From assembly GCF_023016285.1 (NCBI RefSeq), contig NZ_CP095413.1:930001-994000 (forward strand): a DNA stretch of 64,000 nt, read 5' to 3'. Below the pieces are notes generated by a model. It did no database searches and had not been told where the DNA came from. It worked only from the letters and a program-made list of their open reading frames with translations. Each line of letters opens with the position of its first letter. The first letter of the stretch is position 1. Position numbers and translations under genes: made by a program. This DNA comes from Muricauda sp. SCSIO 64092. Lineage in GTDB: Bacteria; Bacteroidota; Bacteroidia; Flavobacteriales; Flavobacteriaceae. Positions 45,142 to 52,987 of this stretch are shown here, piece by piece.

Positions 45142-47325
45142 TTATCCACGGGAAACTTCAATAAACTTGCTTCCGTTGTACTTCACTTTCAAGAAAGCAC
45201 CAACACTCGCAGTGAATGCAGCACTCAGTAAGAAGTTGCCTCCATTGGCCACAGTGGTGGCGTTGGTACCACTTCCCCCTTCCAAGGTATATTCTTCACC
45301 CGCAATGGCGTTAGTAATATTGGTAAAGGCCGTTGGTCCGGTATTGGCCGCGGTCACAAAATGGGTGCCGTTGGCAGCATCGGCTGTGGTCGCGTCAGCC
45401 GCAAGAGCCACCTTGGTAGGTTCCGCCACGCTACCGGCCTCGGTTCTGGAGAACTCAATAACCCGGTTTCCGGAAAGTCCTATCAAAACAATCTCATCTC
45501 CATTGCCAAGCACAAAATCACCTCCATCCAATAAGATGTTGGTATTGTTCTTTAAAGTACTTGGTGTGGCATCACTATTACCCCTAATGTGGTAAACAGT
45601 CCCCTCCACCACATCATCCAATTGGGTGATATCGGTAGCTGCTGTGTTATTGGCCCCAATGATTAGGGCGTGGTGATCAGCAACCGATGGAGTGGTGTCG
45701 TTAGCAATGACCGGAGTGTAGGTATCATCCAATAACTGAACACTATTACAGAAGAACATTTGGTCTTCATAGCCAACAGGTAAGGATGGGTCTACGTTGG
45801 CGCCAAAGACCTTAAAATAGACACCGTTCTTATAATCCGTAAAAGCACTGATTTCCCTTTTTACCATTTCAATAGTGGCTTGTGCTTCCTCACCATCCCG
45901 ATCAACCATAATTCCACAGTTTCCACCTACCTGGATATCAACGTAACCTGTTCCCTCCCATTGCTTAATAGGAACAAATTCAACATTTGAGAAACCTTCA
46001 ACTGTTGTGGTGTTTTTTTCATAATCTTGTATGACTCCTTTTTCGGACTCCCTTCCTTCATAATACCATCTATGAACATCGGAGCCTAATTGTAGTTTTA
46101 GATTCGGCAGATTCCTAAATCCGATAGGAAGCCCTTCCACCCATTCTTTAAGCGTTCTATAGGTATTGATAGGAGTAAGTTCTGGCAAATTATGGGGTTG
46201 AAAAGCCACCCCACGGTAATCGCTAACCAGCTTTAAATAACCATCCATGGCATTCATAAAGTCACCTGCAACATCTTCGGGAAGCAATTCCGTATCGAAG
46301 TATACGCCTTTATGGATGTTGAGTTTGTCCTCTTCCCTTGCCTTTTTCATCAACTCCGTCAATAAATATCCGGCGAAACTCATTTTGTAGGGCGTCGAAC
46401 CTTCGTTAAAGAACATGTTCAACCAACTCTTTTCAATGCTTTTGAGTTCTGATGGCTCCCAGGTGATGTCAATTTGTTTGTCAAAGATTTTGTTTTTGAT
46501 AGGCACAAAACGTTGCTTGTTTTTGGGCAACCAACGCTTTTTGAAACCCTGGGTAATCTGACCGGTTATAATTGCTGAAAAGATAAATTCGTCCTGAACG
46601 TTATTAACCCTTCCCCAGTGTGCAGGAATATCATAACCGTCCATTATTAAACTCACAATCTCAGAACTGTTCCTCCTGGAATATGCTCCTAGGTCTTCAT
46701 TAAGTTTATCAATATTGACCTTATTCCATACAGTATTTCCGGAAATAGCACGGCCTTTATTAATGCTGTCAATAACTCTCTTGTTCCATGGGCGGTCCAG
46801 AGCATCATAACTATGGCCACTGGCAAATAAATGGGTTTTGGAATGCTTCACTTTGGCTTGGTTTTTAGTGCCTGGAGGGATTGTCTCCGGAGAATCCGTC
46901 TCGGACTGGTTTTGCATCGCTTCAATAAGGCCGTCCTTTTCTTTATTGCTTGCCAGCAAGTTGTTAGCGGCCTTGATCAGTTTATTCATCATCCCGGTAT
47001 CAGAAGCCTCTTCTCCTTTTGGCACCTCTTGGGCTTCAGGAGCCTCCTCTCCGTCCTCTGTAGGCGGATCATCAATGCCGGCTTCAGCCATAGCTTCCTC
47101 ATACTCTTGCATAAAGCCATCAAACGCGGCCTGTAGGTTCTCATCCTTCACCATGAATTTGTTGAAGGCTTTTTCAAATTTTTCGGCAAACCCCTCGGTT
47201 CCCGTTTCTTTGTCGAGCTTACTTTTGTCTTCCTCAGAAAGCTCCAGTTTTTCATTCCCTTCAAGGTTAACGCCTGGCAATAGACCAACGATGAATGGAA
47301 GAATTTTCAATAACCACTTTTTCAT
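45142..47325 (-). CDS. Major capsid protein with fused N-terminal scaffold and C-terminal beta modules
   Basis: 727 residues, long for a capsid protein. A hydrophobic N-terminus (about residues 4 to 22) and an acidic low-complexity region (to about 145) look like a cleavable scaffold. The middle (about 165 to 570) resembles an HK97-type capsid core, and the end holds two repeats of about 65 residues (TDITQLDDVVEGTVYHIRGN and TNITNAIAGEEYTLEGGS), with a third copy in the next gene. It follows the S49 protease gene. The capsid call is by position and size. Confidence 0.65.
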   Translation of the reverse strand: MKKWLLKILPFIVGLLPGVNLEGNEKLELSEEDKSKLDKETGTEGFAEKFEKAFNKFMVKDENLQAAFDGFMQEYEEAMAEAGIDDPPTEDGEEAPEAQEVPKGEEASDTGMMNKLIKAANNLLASNKEKDGLIEAMQNQSETDSPETIPPGTKNQAKVKHSKTHLFASGHSYDALDRPWNKRVIDSINKGRAISGNTVWNKVNIDKLNEDLGAYSRRNSSEIVSLIMDGYDIPAHWGRVNNVQDEFIFSAIITGQITQGFKKRWLPKNKQRFVPIKNKIFDKQIDITWEPSELKSIEKSWLNMFFNEGSTPYKMSFAGYLLTELMKKAREEDKLNIHKGVYFDTELLPEDVAGDFMNAMDGYLKLVSDYRGVAFQPHNLPELTPINTYRTLKEWVEGLPIGFRNLPNLKLQLGSDVHRWYYEGRESEKGVIQDYEKNTTTVEGFSNVEFVPIKQWEGTGYVDIQVGGNCGIMVDRDGEEAQATIEMVKREISAFTDYKNGVYFKVFGANVDPSLPVGYEDQMFFCNSVQLLDDTYTPVIANDTTPSVADHHALIIGANNTAATDITQLDDVVEGTVYHIRGNSDATPSTLKNNTNILLDGGDFVLGNGDEIVLIGLSGNRVIEFSRTEAGSVAEPTKVALAADATTADAANGTHFVTAANTGPTAFTNITNAIAGEEYTLEGGSGTNATTVANGGNFLLSAAFTASVGAFLKVKYNGSKFIEVSRG

Positions 47326-47351
47326 TTTTTGGGTTTTTGATTAAACATAGA

Positions 47352-48236
47352 TTAACTAAACGTGTATAAAGAGCTTGCCGAAGCAAGGAACTTTACTCTA
47401 TCAATGCCCTCCTGTAGGCTGCCTATACCATCTATCATCCCATAATCCAAAGCTTCCTCGGCATAGAACATCTTTCCCGAGAGTATACCCGGAATATCCT
47501 TTTCCAAATTGGGGCGGGCTGCCATCACATCATCTTGGAACTTCTTGGCTGCTGGATCTAGCATTTCACGCTTGATCAAATCATATTTTCCTTCAAGGGC
47601 CAATAGGAAATCCTTGTTCTTGTCCTTGCTTAGGTTGGACATTATGGTGTGCTCCTTGATACCCATTTCTTTGAGCATTCCCTTATAGTCGTAGAATTGG
47701 ACCATAACCCCGATGCTTCCAAACTCTGCAGAGATATTGTTCTCGGCCATCATATAGTCTGTATGGCAATTTTTGTAATAATTGGCCGATGCACATAGGT
47801 CCAATACGGACACAACCGGCTTTGTTTTTCTTTTGAGAAAATCCAACCAGGGGGCAATAGCCGTCATAAACCCACCGCCGCTATGGTCTTGCCAAACTTG
47901 CCCAATGATATTGGGATGGTCCTCAAAATATTGGGCCATTTCCACCAGCTCGTCTGTGCCCCAATAAAACCACCCACCATATTTGTACATAGGTCCAACA
48001 GAACGGACAATGCCCACGCTATCAGGTGGGATTTCTTCATCCTGGTAAATATTCACCTGGTTGCCGTCTGGGTCAATGACTTCCCGGACCAGAGCACCCT
48101 GGGCCTCTTTGTGGTTCTCTTTGGTAGGAATTTCGGACAAGAGCTTTAATGCCGATATAATGTAAGGCTCCATAAGATGGGGCTCTACCATCCAAATGCC
48201 CTTAAAAATTTCAGTTGCAGCTTTATCGTTTACCAT
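47352..48236 (-). CDS. S49 family peptidase, probable prohead protease
   Basis: 294-residue SppA/ClpP-fold peptidase. The nucleophile region is VLDLCASANYY, comparable to GxxASGGYY of SppA, with EFGSIGVMVQFYDYKGMLKEMG downstream and YDLIKREMLDP carrying a candidate lysine. In phages this fold cleaves scaffold and capsid N-termini. The start is set to ATG 48236: the longer frame from TTG 48272 runs through late-promoter copy 4. It precedes the major capsid gene. Confidence 0.8.
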   Translation of the reverse strand: MVNDKAATEIFKGIWMVEPHLMEPYIISALKLLSEIPTKENHKEAQGALVREVIDPDGNQVNIYQDEEIPPDSVGIVRSVGPMYKYGGWFYWGTDELVEMAQYFEDHPNIIGQVWQDHSGGGFMTAIAPWLDFLKRKTKPVVSVLDLCASANYYKNCHTDYMMAENNISAEFGSIGVMVQFYDYKGMLKEMGIKEHTIMSNLSKDKNKDFLLALEGKYDLIKREMLDPAAKKFQDDVMAARPNLEKDIPGILSGKMFYAEEALDYGMIDGIGSLQEGIDRVKFLASASSLYTFS

Positions 48237-48253
48237 AGTGGTCAGATTACCAA

Positions 48254-48289
48254 CAAGTATAGTATGTGCCAATCCTGATTAAATGGACA
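48254..48289 (-). promoter_or_regulatory. Late-promoter-like motif, copy 4 (capsid operon)
   Basis: Minus strand TGTCCATTTAA, 14 bases, then TACTATACTTG. The motif overlaps a longer TTG-start reading frame, which supports the downstream ATG at 48236 as the real start of the protease gene. Confidence 0.7.
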
Positions 48290-48374
48290 AACCTTGGCAG
48301 TGGTCCTAAAACATAAATCCAAAAACTTAACGGCTGGTATAAGCCTAGATATTGAGGGCTTTCAGCGGTTTTTT

Positions 48375-48944
48375 TTAAAAGGACAGCACTTCGCCAAGAT
48401 TTTGAAGTGCCTTTTCATTAAAATCAGGGTTTTTTGGTAACCCGCGTTGACATTTTTTAATGAGTGTGGAAACGTTTTTCTTGTTGGGATAGATTTGGAA
48501 TTTCATGCAGAATTCAAAAATGGCCTTTTTCCGGATGCCCTTTTTCTTAATGGCCGGTTGCCATCCGTTTTCCTTATGGGCATATTCGGCACCCTCAACA
48601 AACGTTAGCAGGTCATCGTCAAACTCACTCTTCAAAAAATCCATGATTTTTTGCTTTTTTTCTTGGTTGACTTTTAAGAAATGACGTTTGCCCCTTAAGA
48701 TTTTGGAGTCGTGGTCCCCGCTATGGTTACTCACTAGAATATACAGGCTGGAATCAACTACAGGTGTCGGAACCTGGGAAACCTCCAAAGACTCCAGCAC
48801 CAACTTCCCGAAGAACGTCTTTCGGTCCACCACCAGGCGTTTGTTGCCGCGGCTATCGATGATTTGTTTGTTGAGTTTAGTGGCCAGGTAGTGCGCCAGA
48901 TAATCCGGAAGATCAAAGGGTATCTTTTGAAAGCGCTGTGACAT
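48375..48944 (-). CDS. Phage protein of unknown function (possible regulator)
   Basis: 189-residue basic protein with no recognised domain; segments LVVDRKTFFGKLVLESL and FEFCMKFQIYPNKKNVSTLIKK are its clearest features. A 22-base palindrome-like site sits directly upstream, so it may be autoregulated or act as a regulator of the adjacent late genes. It lies alone between HicAB and the capsid operon. Both possibilities are inferred. Confidence 0.55.
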   Translation of the reverse strand: MSQRFQKIPFDLPDYLAHYLATKLNKQIIDSRGNKRLVVDRKTFFGKLVLESLEVSQVPTPVVDSSLYILVSNHSGDHDSKILRGKRHFLKVNQEKKQKIMDFLKSEFDDDLLTFVEGAEYAHKENGWQPAIKKKGIRKKAIFEFCMKFQIYPNKKNVSTLIKKCQRGLPKNPDFNEKALQNLGEVLSF

Positions 48945-48953
48945 CGGGGAAAT

Positions 48954-48975
48954 ATATTCATAAAATTATGAATAT
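48954..48975. promoter_or_regulatory. Inverted repeat operator candidate
   Basis: ATATTCATAA and its exact complement TTATGAATAT flank two bases, 10 bases upstream of the 189-residue gene. This is a typical size for a dimeric repressor site. Confidence 0.5.
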
Positions 48976-49104
48976 TTCTGTAATCTATTGGCCTGCCTTT
49001 TTCTCCAGTTCCATTAGGTACCTGTCGTTTTCTCCGGTCCTCATAATAGGTGTTTGATGGGGAAAGTAAGTGAGGCGCTAAAAAGGAAAAAGCACAAAAA
49101 CACT

Positions 49105-49144
49105 TATAACATTTTTGTTATATAACAAAAATGTTATATATTTG
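49105..49144 (+). promoter_or_regulatory. HicAB operator-promoter
   Basis: A perfect 34-base palindrome (49105-49138) contains two AACA(T/A)nnnTGTT-like half-palindromes. It covers the promoter: TTTG (49114-49117), 19 bases, then TATATTTG (49137-49144). The layout fits HicB autorepression. The hicA start at 49148 follows the -7 box by only three bases. Confidence 0.7.
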
Positions 49145-49147
49145 TGT

Positions 49148-49330
49148 ATGAAATCAAGGAACCTAATTAAAATCATTGAGAATGATGGTTGGGAGTTGGT
49201 TAGAACCAAAGGAAGTCACCATCATTTTAAGCATCCCTCGAAAAAAGGGCTGGTCACAATTCCGCACCCAAAGAAAGACATACCCCTAAAAACGGTGCGG
49301 TCGATTTTGAAACAAGCTGGGTTGGATTGA
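49148..49330 (+). CDS. hicA: HicA-type mRNA interferase toxin
   Basis: 60-residue double-stranded-RNA-binding-fold toxin. It shows GWELVRTKGSHHHFKHP with the catalytic His in GSHHHF, then TIPHPKKDIPLKTVRSILKQAG. HicA cleaves mRNA. ATG 49148 (MKSRNLIKIIE) is the family start; an upstream start would lie inside the operator. HicB follows after 47 bases. It is on the strand opposite to the phage structural genes, so it is a separate module, perhaps for prophage maintenance. Confidence 0.9.
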   Translation: MKSRNLIKIIENDGWELVRTKGSHHHFKHPSKKGLVTIPHPKKDIPLKTVRSILKQAGLD

Positions 49331-49377
49331 CCATCCGACCCTGTTCTTTGGTTTTATGAATGTAATTAATCAAAACA

Positions 49378-49803
49378 ATGCAACAAATTACGGGAGAAGT
49401 TTTTGTAAAAGTCTTTGTTGAACGGACTGATGACGGTACCTTCTGGGGTACCACCCAAAACCTACCGGGAGTGGTAACGGCGTTTGGGCAAACAATTGAT
49501 GAGCTAAAAAGCAACCTTAAGGTTGCCGTAGATGATTATTTAGAAGTGGGTATTGAGTTGGCGGAGCCTTGGGTGGATGAAGTCAAGGCAGTAAAGGGTT
49601 TTGAATTTAAGATGGACATTTCTTGGTTCTTTGACCTGGTGCCCTACCTTAAAATAGGTTCAATTGCCGGAAGGGCCAAGATCAACCCCTCACTGATGAG
49701 ACAATATGCCACTGGAAAAGCAAATGCCTCTGAAAGTAGATTAAAGCAGATTGAAAAAGCTATTAATGAATTGGGAACTGAACTTAGTTCAGTCTCATTT
49801 TAA
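49378..49803 (+). CDS. hicB: HicB-type antitoxin
   Basis: 141-residue antitoxin. The N-terminal partly degraded RNase-H fold reads VFVERTDDGTFWGTTQNLPG and the C-terminal helix-turn-helix (SIAGRAKINPSLMRQYATGK) is the DNA-binding part. It neutralises HicA and represses the operon through the upstream palindrome. A terminator follows. Confidence 0.9.
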   Translation: MQQITGEVFVKVFVERTDDGTFWGTTQNLPGVVTAFGQTIDELKSNLKVAVDDYLEVGIELAEPWVDEVKAVKGFEFKMDISWFFDLVPYLKIGSIAGRAKINPSLMRQYATGKANASESRLKQIEKAINELGTELSSVSF

Positions 49804-49846
49804 TCTAATGTATATGCCTACAAGGTGGGAAAACGCCACTTATGAC

Positions 49847-49871
49847 AACCCCTCTTTTGGAGGGGTTTTTT
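49847..49871 (+). terminator. Terminator after hicAB
   Basis: 8-base-pair stem AACCCCTC/GAGGGGTT (49847-49854 with 49860-49867) with T-run. Confidence 0.85.
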
Positions 49872-49935
49872 AATCCAATATATGGATAATTCCATATATT
49901 TGGAATATTTCCCAATTATTTAAGAATACGCCCAC

Positions 49936-50049
49936 ATGTCCAAGTTGGTATTCCGTAATCACAACACAAAGGCCATCAAGTTGGCCAAATCAAAAATTGA
50001 TCCAATTTTCAGATATAACGGCAAGGATTGGTTTGCCTCTAGAAGATGA
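49936..50049 (+). CDS. Small ORF, 37 residues
   Basis: Encodes MSKLVFRNHNTKAIKLAKSK and a short tail ending DWFASRR. It is basic and has no known family. It lies between the hicAB terminator and the converging lysis genes and could be a genuine small phage protein or chance. Low confidence. Confidence 0.3.
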   Translation: MSKLVFRNHNTKAIKLAKSKIDPIFRYNGKDWFASRR

Positions 50050-50235
50050 CTAGATTAAATCTTTGTTCAAATAAAAAACAATGAATAGAAAAACGAAAAT
50101 TGTTTTTAAAAGAGATAGATAGAAGTTATCGCCGGAATTGACCATTAACGAAACAATCCATTTGGTTAGATAGATTGACACCAATATTGAACCTGCTATT
50201 CTAAACGCAAGAACTAATATTTTTTTTATTTTCAT
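50050..50235 (-). CDS. Small phage membrane protein
   Basis: 61 residues with two hydrophobic helices (ILVLAFRIAGSILVSIYLTK and LLKTIFVFLFIVFYL). It is last in the lysis block and overlaps the preceding gene by 4 bases. A second holin or lysis regulator is possible. Confidence 0.5.
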   Translation of the reverse strand: MKIKKILVLAFRIAGSILVSIYLTKWIVSLMVNSGDNFYLSLLKTIFVFLFIVFYLNKDLI

Positions 50236-50543
50236 TGTAACTCCAATCGTTTTTTCTCCTTCCTGAACTGCCTTATACTTGTGGTGTCAATGAACACTTG
50301 CAATAGGCTATCGCAATAAGACTGTTTTGTTGTCGGGGCAAATACAAGGCTCCCCTTGTTCTTTTTCAGTTCCACTTTGTTATTGGTGGTCACGGCCGTT
50401 GTTGGTTTGTTAACCGCATTGTTGATGGTATCATTTTTCAAGACCGAATTTCGGGAAGCATTGGTCAATAGATAGCCCGTTCCTACACCCAGGACAAATA
50501 TGCCCACCAATATCCCTGTTCTACGAATACTTATTTTTCCCAT
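50232..50543 (-). CDS. Single-pass membrane protein, spanin-like position
   Basis: 103 residues with an N-terminal transmembrane helix (ILVGIFVLGVGTGYLLTN), an Asn/Lys-rich linker and a coiled charged C-terminus. It follows the endolysin by 2 bases. Position and layout fit an inner-membrane spanin or the Rz position; identity is inferred. Confidence 0.5.
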   Translation of the reverse strand: MGKISIRRTGILVGIFVLGVGTGYLLTNASRNSVLKNDTINNAVNKPTTAVTTNNKVELKKNKGSLVFAPTTKQSYCDSLLQVFIDTTSIRQFRKEKKRLELQ

Positions 50544-50545
50544 AA

Positions 50546-50968
50546 TTAAGGTTTAATAATCAATGGTCTTAAAGACGTGTTCATCTTAGCAACATGTACC
50601 CAACCAGGTGTGAAATCGACATCCTCCAAAGTGTTCAAAGTTTTCAGTTCACCTTTCTTTATCATATCCTCCACCATGGCCCAAAGCCTTATGTACTCGC
50701 CACTCCTCGGGACCAAATCAAAAGTACCGCCCATTTTATGGGTGGAGTACCAAGAGCCGTCTGGGTCATTGGGTGGCCGTAGCCCCCTGCTGTCATGATT
50801 TCCGTGATTTATATAGATTACATCGCCCCAACGCTCCCTGATCCTATCTATGTCCTTTAAAGACCCGGAATCGAGACGAAGCCAGCAATTGAGTTCGCCC
50901 AAGGCTTTTAAAATCCATGGGTGCACCAATTCTCGAATAGTGAAGTATTTTGGCTTGTATGCTATCAC
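50546..50968 (-). CDS. Peptidase M15-like endolysin
   Basis: 140-residue zinc peptidase of the D-Ala-D-Ala carboxypeptidase/M15 fold. STHKMGGTFDL carries His77 and Asp84, and GWVHV carries His125, the expected three ligands. It probably cleaves peptidoglycan peptides for host lysis. It lacks a signal peptide, so release would need the adjacent holin candidates. It overlaps the 64-residue membrane gene by 4 bases. Confidence 0.8.
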   Translation of the reverse strand: MIAYKPKYFTIRELVHPWILKALGELNCWLRLDSGSLKDIDRIRERWGDVIYINHGNHDSRGLRPPNDPDGSWYSTHKMGGTFDLVPRSGEYIRLWAMVEDMIKKGELKTLNTLEDVDFTPGWVHVAKMNTSLRPLIIKP

Positions 50969-51159
50969 TTTTTGGTCCTTTTTCTTTTTAACCTATCCAC
51001 CCATCCATTGATATCCTCCCTGAAATAGCGGTAAAATATCCTGCTCAAAAAATACGCGGCAATGGCAACAAGGAACTTCAGACCAATTTCCGGCCATGGA
51101 ATGGGCAAGGTACTGGCTATCGTTATCAGTGCAAATACAAGTTCTCCCCTCCAGCTCAT
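50965..51159 (-). CDS. Holin-like small membrane protein
   Basis: 64 residues with two hydrophobic helices (LVFALITIASTLPIPW and LKFLVAIAAYFLSRIFYRYF) and a strongly basic C-terminus (RLKRKRTKK). It sits next to the endolysin, the usual holin location. The family is not recognised. Confidence 0.6.
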   Translation of the reverse strand: MSWRGELVFALITIASTLPIPWPEIGLKFLVAIAAYFLSRIFYRYFREDINGWVDRLKRKRTKK

Positions 51160-51503
51160 TTTTCTATGTTTTTTTTATCCAACTTCTTTTTCACCGCTCC
51201 ATTTGCAGCTAGCGCCAAGGCCCATCCCAAGGAGAAAAAGGACGCCGGTTCGTTACTAATGTCAAGACCTATCAAGGTCTTTATTGCGGTCGCTATGTTC
51301 GGCTCGATGGTAACGACCATCAATAGCAAAAGGACCATGGAAATTGACCAAAGCCAAAACGCCTTGTTATCACCTATGAACTTTTTCCATTGAAATTGTG
51401 AAAGGTGTTCCTTGACCTTCCAAACTGCATAAATGATTATCCCCAAAAGGCCCAAAACCACTTTTATCAATATTCCAAGAGCATCTAATTCCATAACTAT
51501 CAA
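51156..51503 (-). CDS. Phage membrane protein, lysis block
   Basis: 115 residues with three hydrophobic segments (ALGILIKVVLGLLGIIIYAV, FWLWSISMVLLLLMVV and LGWALALAANGAV) separated by charged loops. Perhaps a holin partner or antiholin. It overlaps its neighbours by 4 bases on both sides. Confidence 0.55.
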   Translation of the reverse strand: MIVMELDALGILIKVVLGLLGIIIYAVWKVKEHLSQFQWKKFIGDNKAFWLWSISMVLLLLMVVTIEPNIATAIKTLIGLDISNEPASFFSLGWALALAANGAVKKKLDKKNIEK

Positions 51504-52987
51504 TCCAAAATCCTTATAAATCCGTTCTTCAAGACCCTTTTTACTACTTCGACCGGGGGTTCGTCAGGTGGGTACACCTGGTTTACCACGTCCATTGAGT
51601 ACATTTCAAAATCGTCGTAATGCGGTGACAATGAAAACAGACCTACATTGCTCACATTCCGGTCAAGTTCGTGAGCTATTTCCCAATCATCAGGAATACC
51701 ATCACCATCGGTATCCGTCCTAATCGTTCCCGTAGCGATTGCGGGATAAACAATGTCCGCAATCTCAAAAGGGTGCGAAGTAACCCCTGCAACATAATCA
51801 TCCAAAACGTCCTGTTCCGGGGCAAGTAGTCCGGGGATTGAGGCTCCTATGTGTGGACTTAATTCGTTGAATAATTGCGCAGCCGGGGTGGGCGTAAAAC
51901 CTTCGCTCACCAAAGTTGTGTTGAAAGGAGTAGCCGAATAGCGGTCATCCTTTGCCGCTACACCTGCACTGGAGCTTGTGCCGTCCCTTGCCAGGTTGTC
52001 CCAGGGGTCGAAGCCGTCTAAAGGAGGTCTTGTTGGGCCGATGTTGCCATCATCAATGTAGGTCTGGCTCCCCACCTCATCTACCATTATGGGATAATTG
52101 GTATTCGATGCACTCGAAGTCTCCCAGGCATTATGGATGAAATTTGTTTCCACTTGCCCGCCATTGTCGCCATAGGCAGAAAGGGGGTTGCCCAGTTGGG
52201 CCGGACGTACATAATCGTAGAAAAGGTTGTTGACGTACTCAAACCTTCTTTCTATTCCTGATGTGCAGCTATAACAATGTGTCCTTGGGTTACGTTGGTT
52301 GTTCCCGGAAAAAAAGTTCTTGACAACACTTATCTCGTTGATGTTCCCTGCAATCAATGCGCCCCTGGAATCGTTTCCTCCTATCCCCCTGGCAACCAGC
52401 CCGTATGAAAAGGATACATGGTCCGTTGTTATTTCAGGAAAACCATTCGAGATACTGAAATTCTCGTCCCGACCGTAGAGGACCGAGCAATGATCAAAGT
52501 AAAGGTAGGTTCCGGCTATCTGAAGGTTGTCACCACTGACCCCGTTGGATGGCGGATTGGAGGAACTTCCTCCCTGAAAGGTCTTTAAAAATCGAATTAT
52601 GGCGTTTCCGGCCTGAAACTGGAACAATCCCGTTGTAGTTGATCCATCCGATATAAATACCAAACCGCCACCTCCTATCGGCCCTATGTGGCCATGATAA
52701 CTGTAGTTTGGATTGTTTACGATAATATCGCTCTGTAAGGGTATGTACCCATCTATCTCCTTCATGATATGACGTGTCCTACTATCTTCAAAGGCTGCCC
52801 TTGCGGAACCTGGACCGGAATTGTTCAAATTTGTGATTTTCAGAACCACACCACCACTTCCCCCGGTCGCATACCTCCCCGCACCTATGGCAGGGTACTT
52901 TCCGGTAAAAGCAGGGATTGAATCCGCAATCGTCCTTTGGGAGTTGGCTACGATTGAAAAAAGCAATATGACAATTAGTATTCTCAT
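51500..52987 (-). CDS. Secreted pectate lyase-like parallel beta-helix protein
   Basis: 495-residue protein with a signal peptide (MRILIVILLFSIVANSQ). Residues about 30 to 330 look like a parallel beta-helix polysaccharide lyase (VVLKITNLNNSGPGSARAAF, YFDHCSVLYGRDENFSI), the pattern of PL1-type pectate lyases. Around residue 425 a calcium-binding repeat DTDGDGIPDDWE follows, and the end (KRVLKNGFIRIL) is short. It could be a tail-tip depolymerase or a secreted lysogenic-conversion enzyme. It follows the tail-fibre gene with a 1-base overlap. Confidence 0.72.
   Translation of the reverse strand: MRILIVILLFSIVANSQRTIADSIPAFTGKYPAIGAGRYATGGSGGVVLKITNLNNSGPGSARAAFEDSRTRHIMKEIDGYIPLQSDIIVNNPNYSYHGHIGPIGGGGLVFISDGSTTTGLFQFQAGNAIIRFLKTFQGGSSSNPPSNGVSGDNLQIAGTYLYFDHCSVLYGRDENFSISNGFPEITTDHVSFSYGLVARGIGGNDSRGALIAGNINEISVVKNFFSGNNQRNPRTHCYSCTSGIERRFEYVNNLFYDYVRPAQLGNPLSAYGDNGGQVETNFIHNAWETSSASNTNYPIMVDEVGSQTYIDDGNIGPTRPPLDGFDPWDNLARDGTSSSAGVAAKDDRYSATPFNTTLVSEGFTPTPAAQLFNELSPHIGASIPGLLAPEQDVLDDYVAGVTSHPFEIADIVYPAIATGTIRTDTDGDGIPDDWEIAHELDRNVSNVGLFSLSPHYDDFEMYSMDVVNQVYPPDEPPVEVVKRVLKNGFIRILD

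Noticed and set aside
48237..48272. TTG start 12 codons upstream for the S49 protease
   Set aside because: Those codons coincide with the second block of the shared promoter motif, and the ATG at 48236 gives a natural start.
48377..48390. TTAAAAGGACA at the end of the 189-residue gene as a sixth promoter motif
   Set aside because: No second block occurs at the expected distance and it lies within coding sequence before no operon start.
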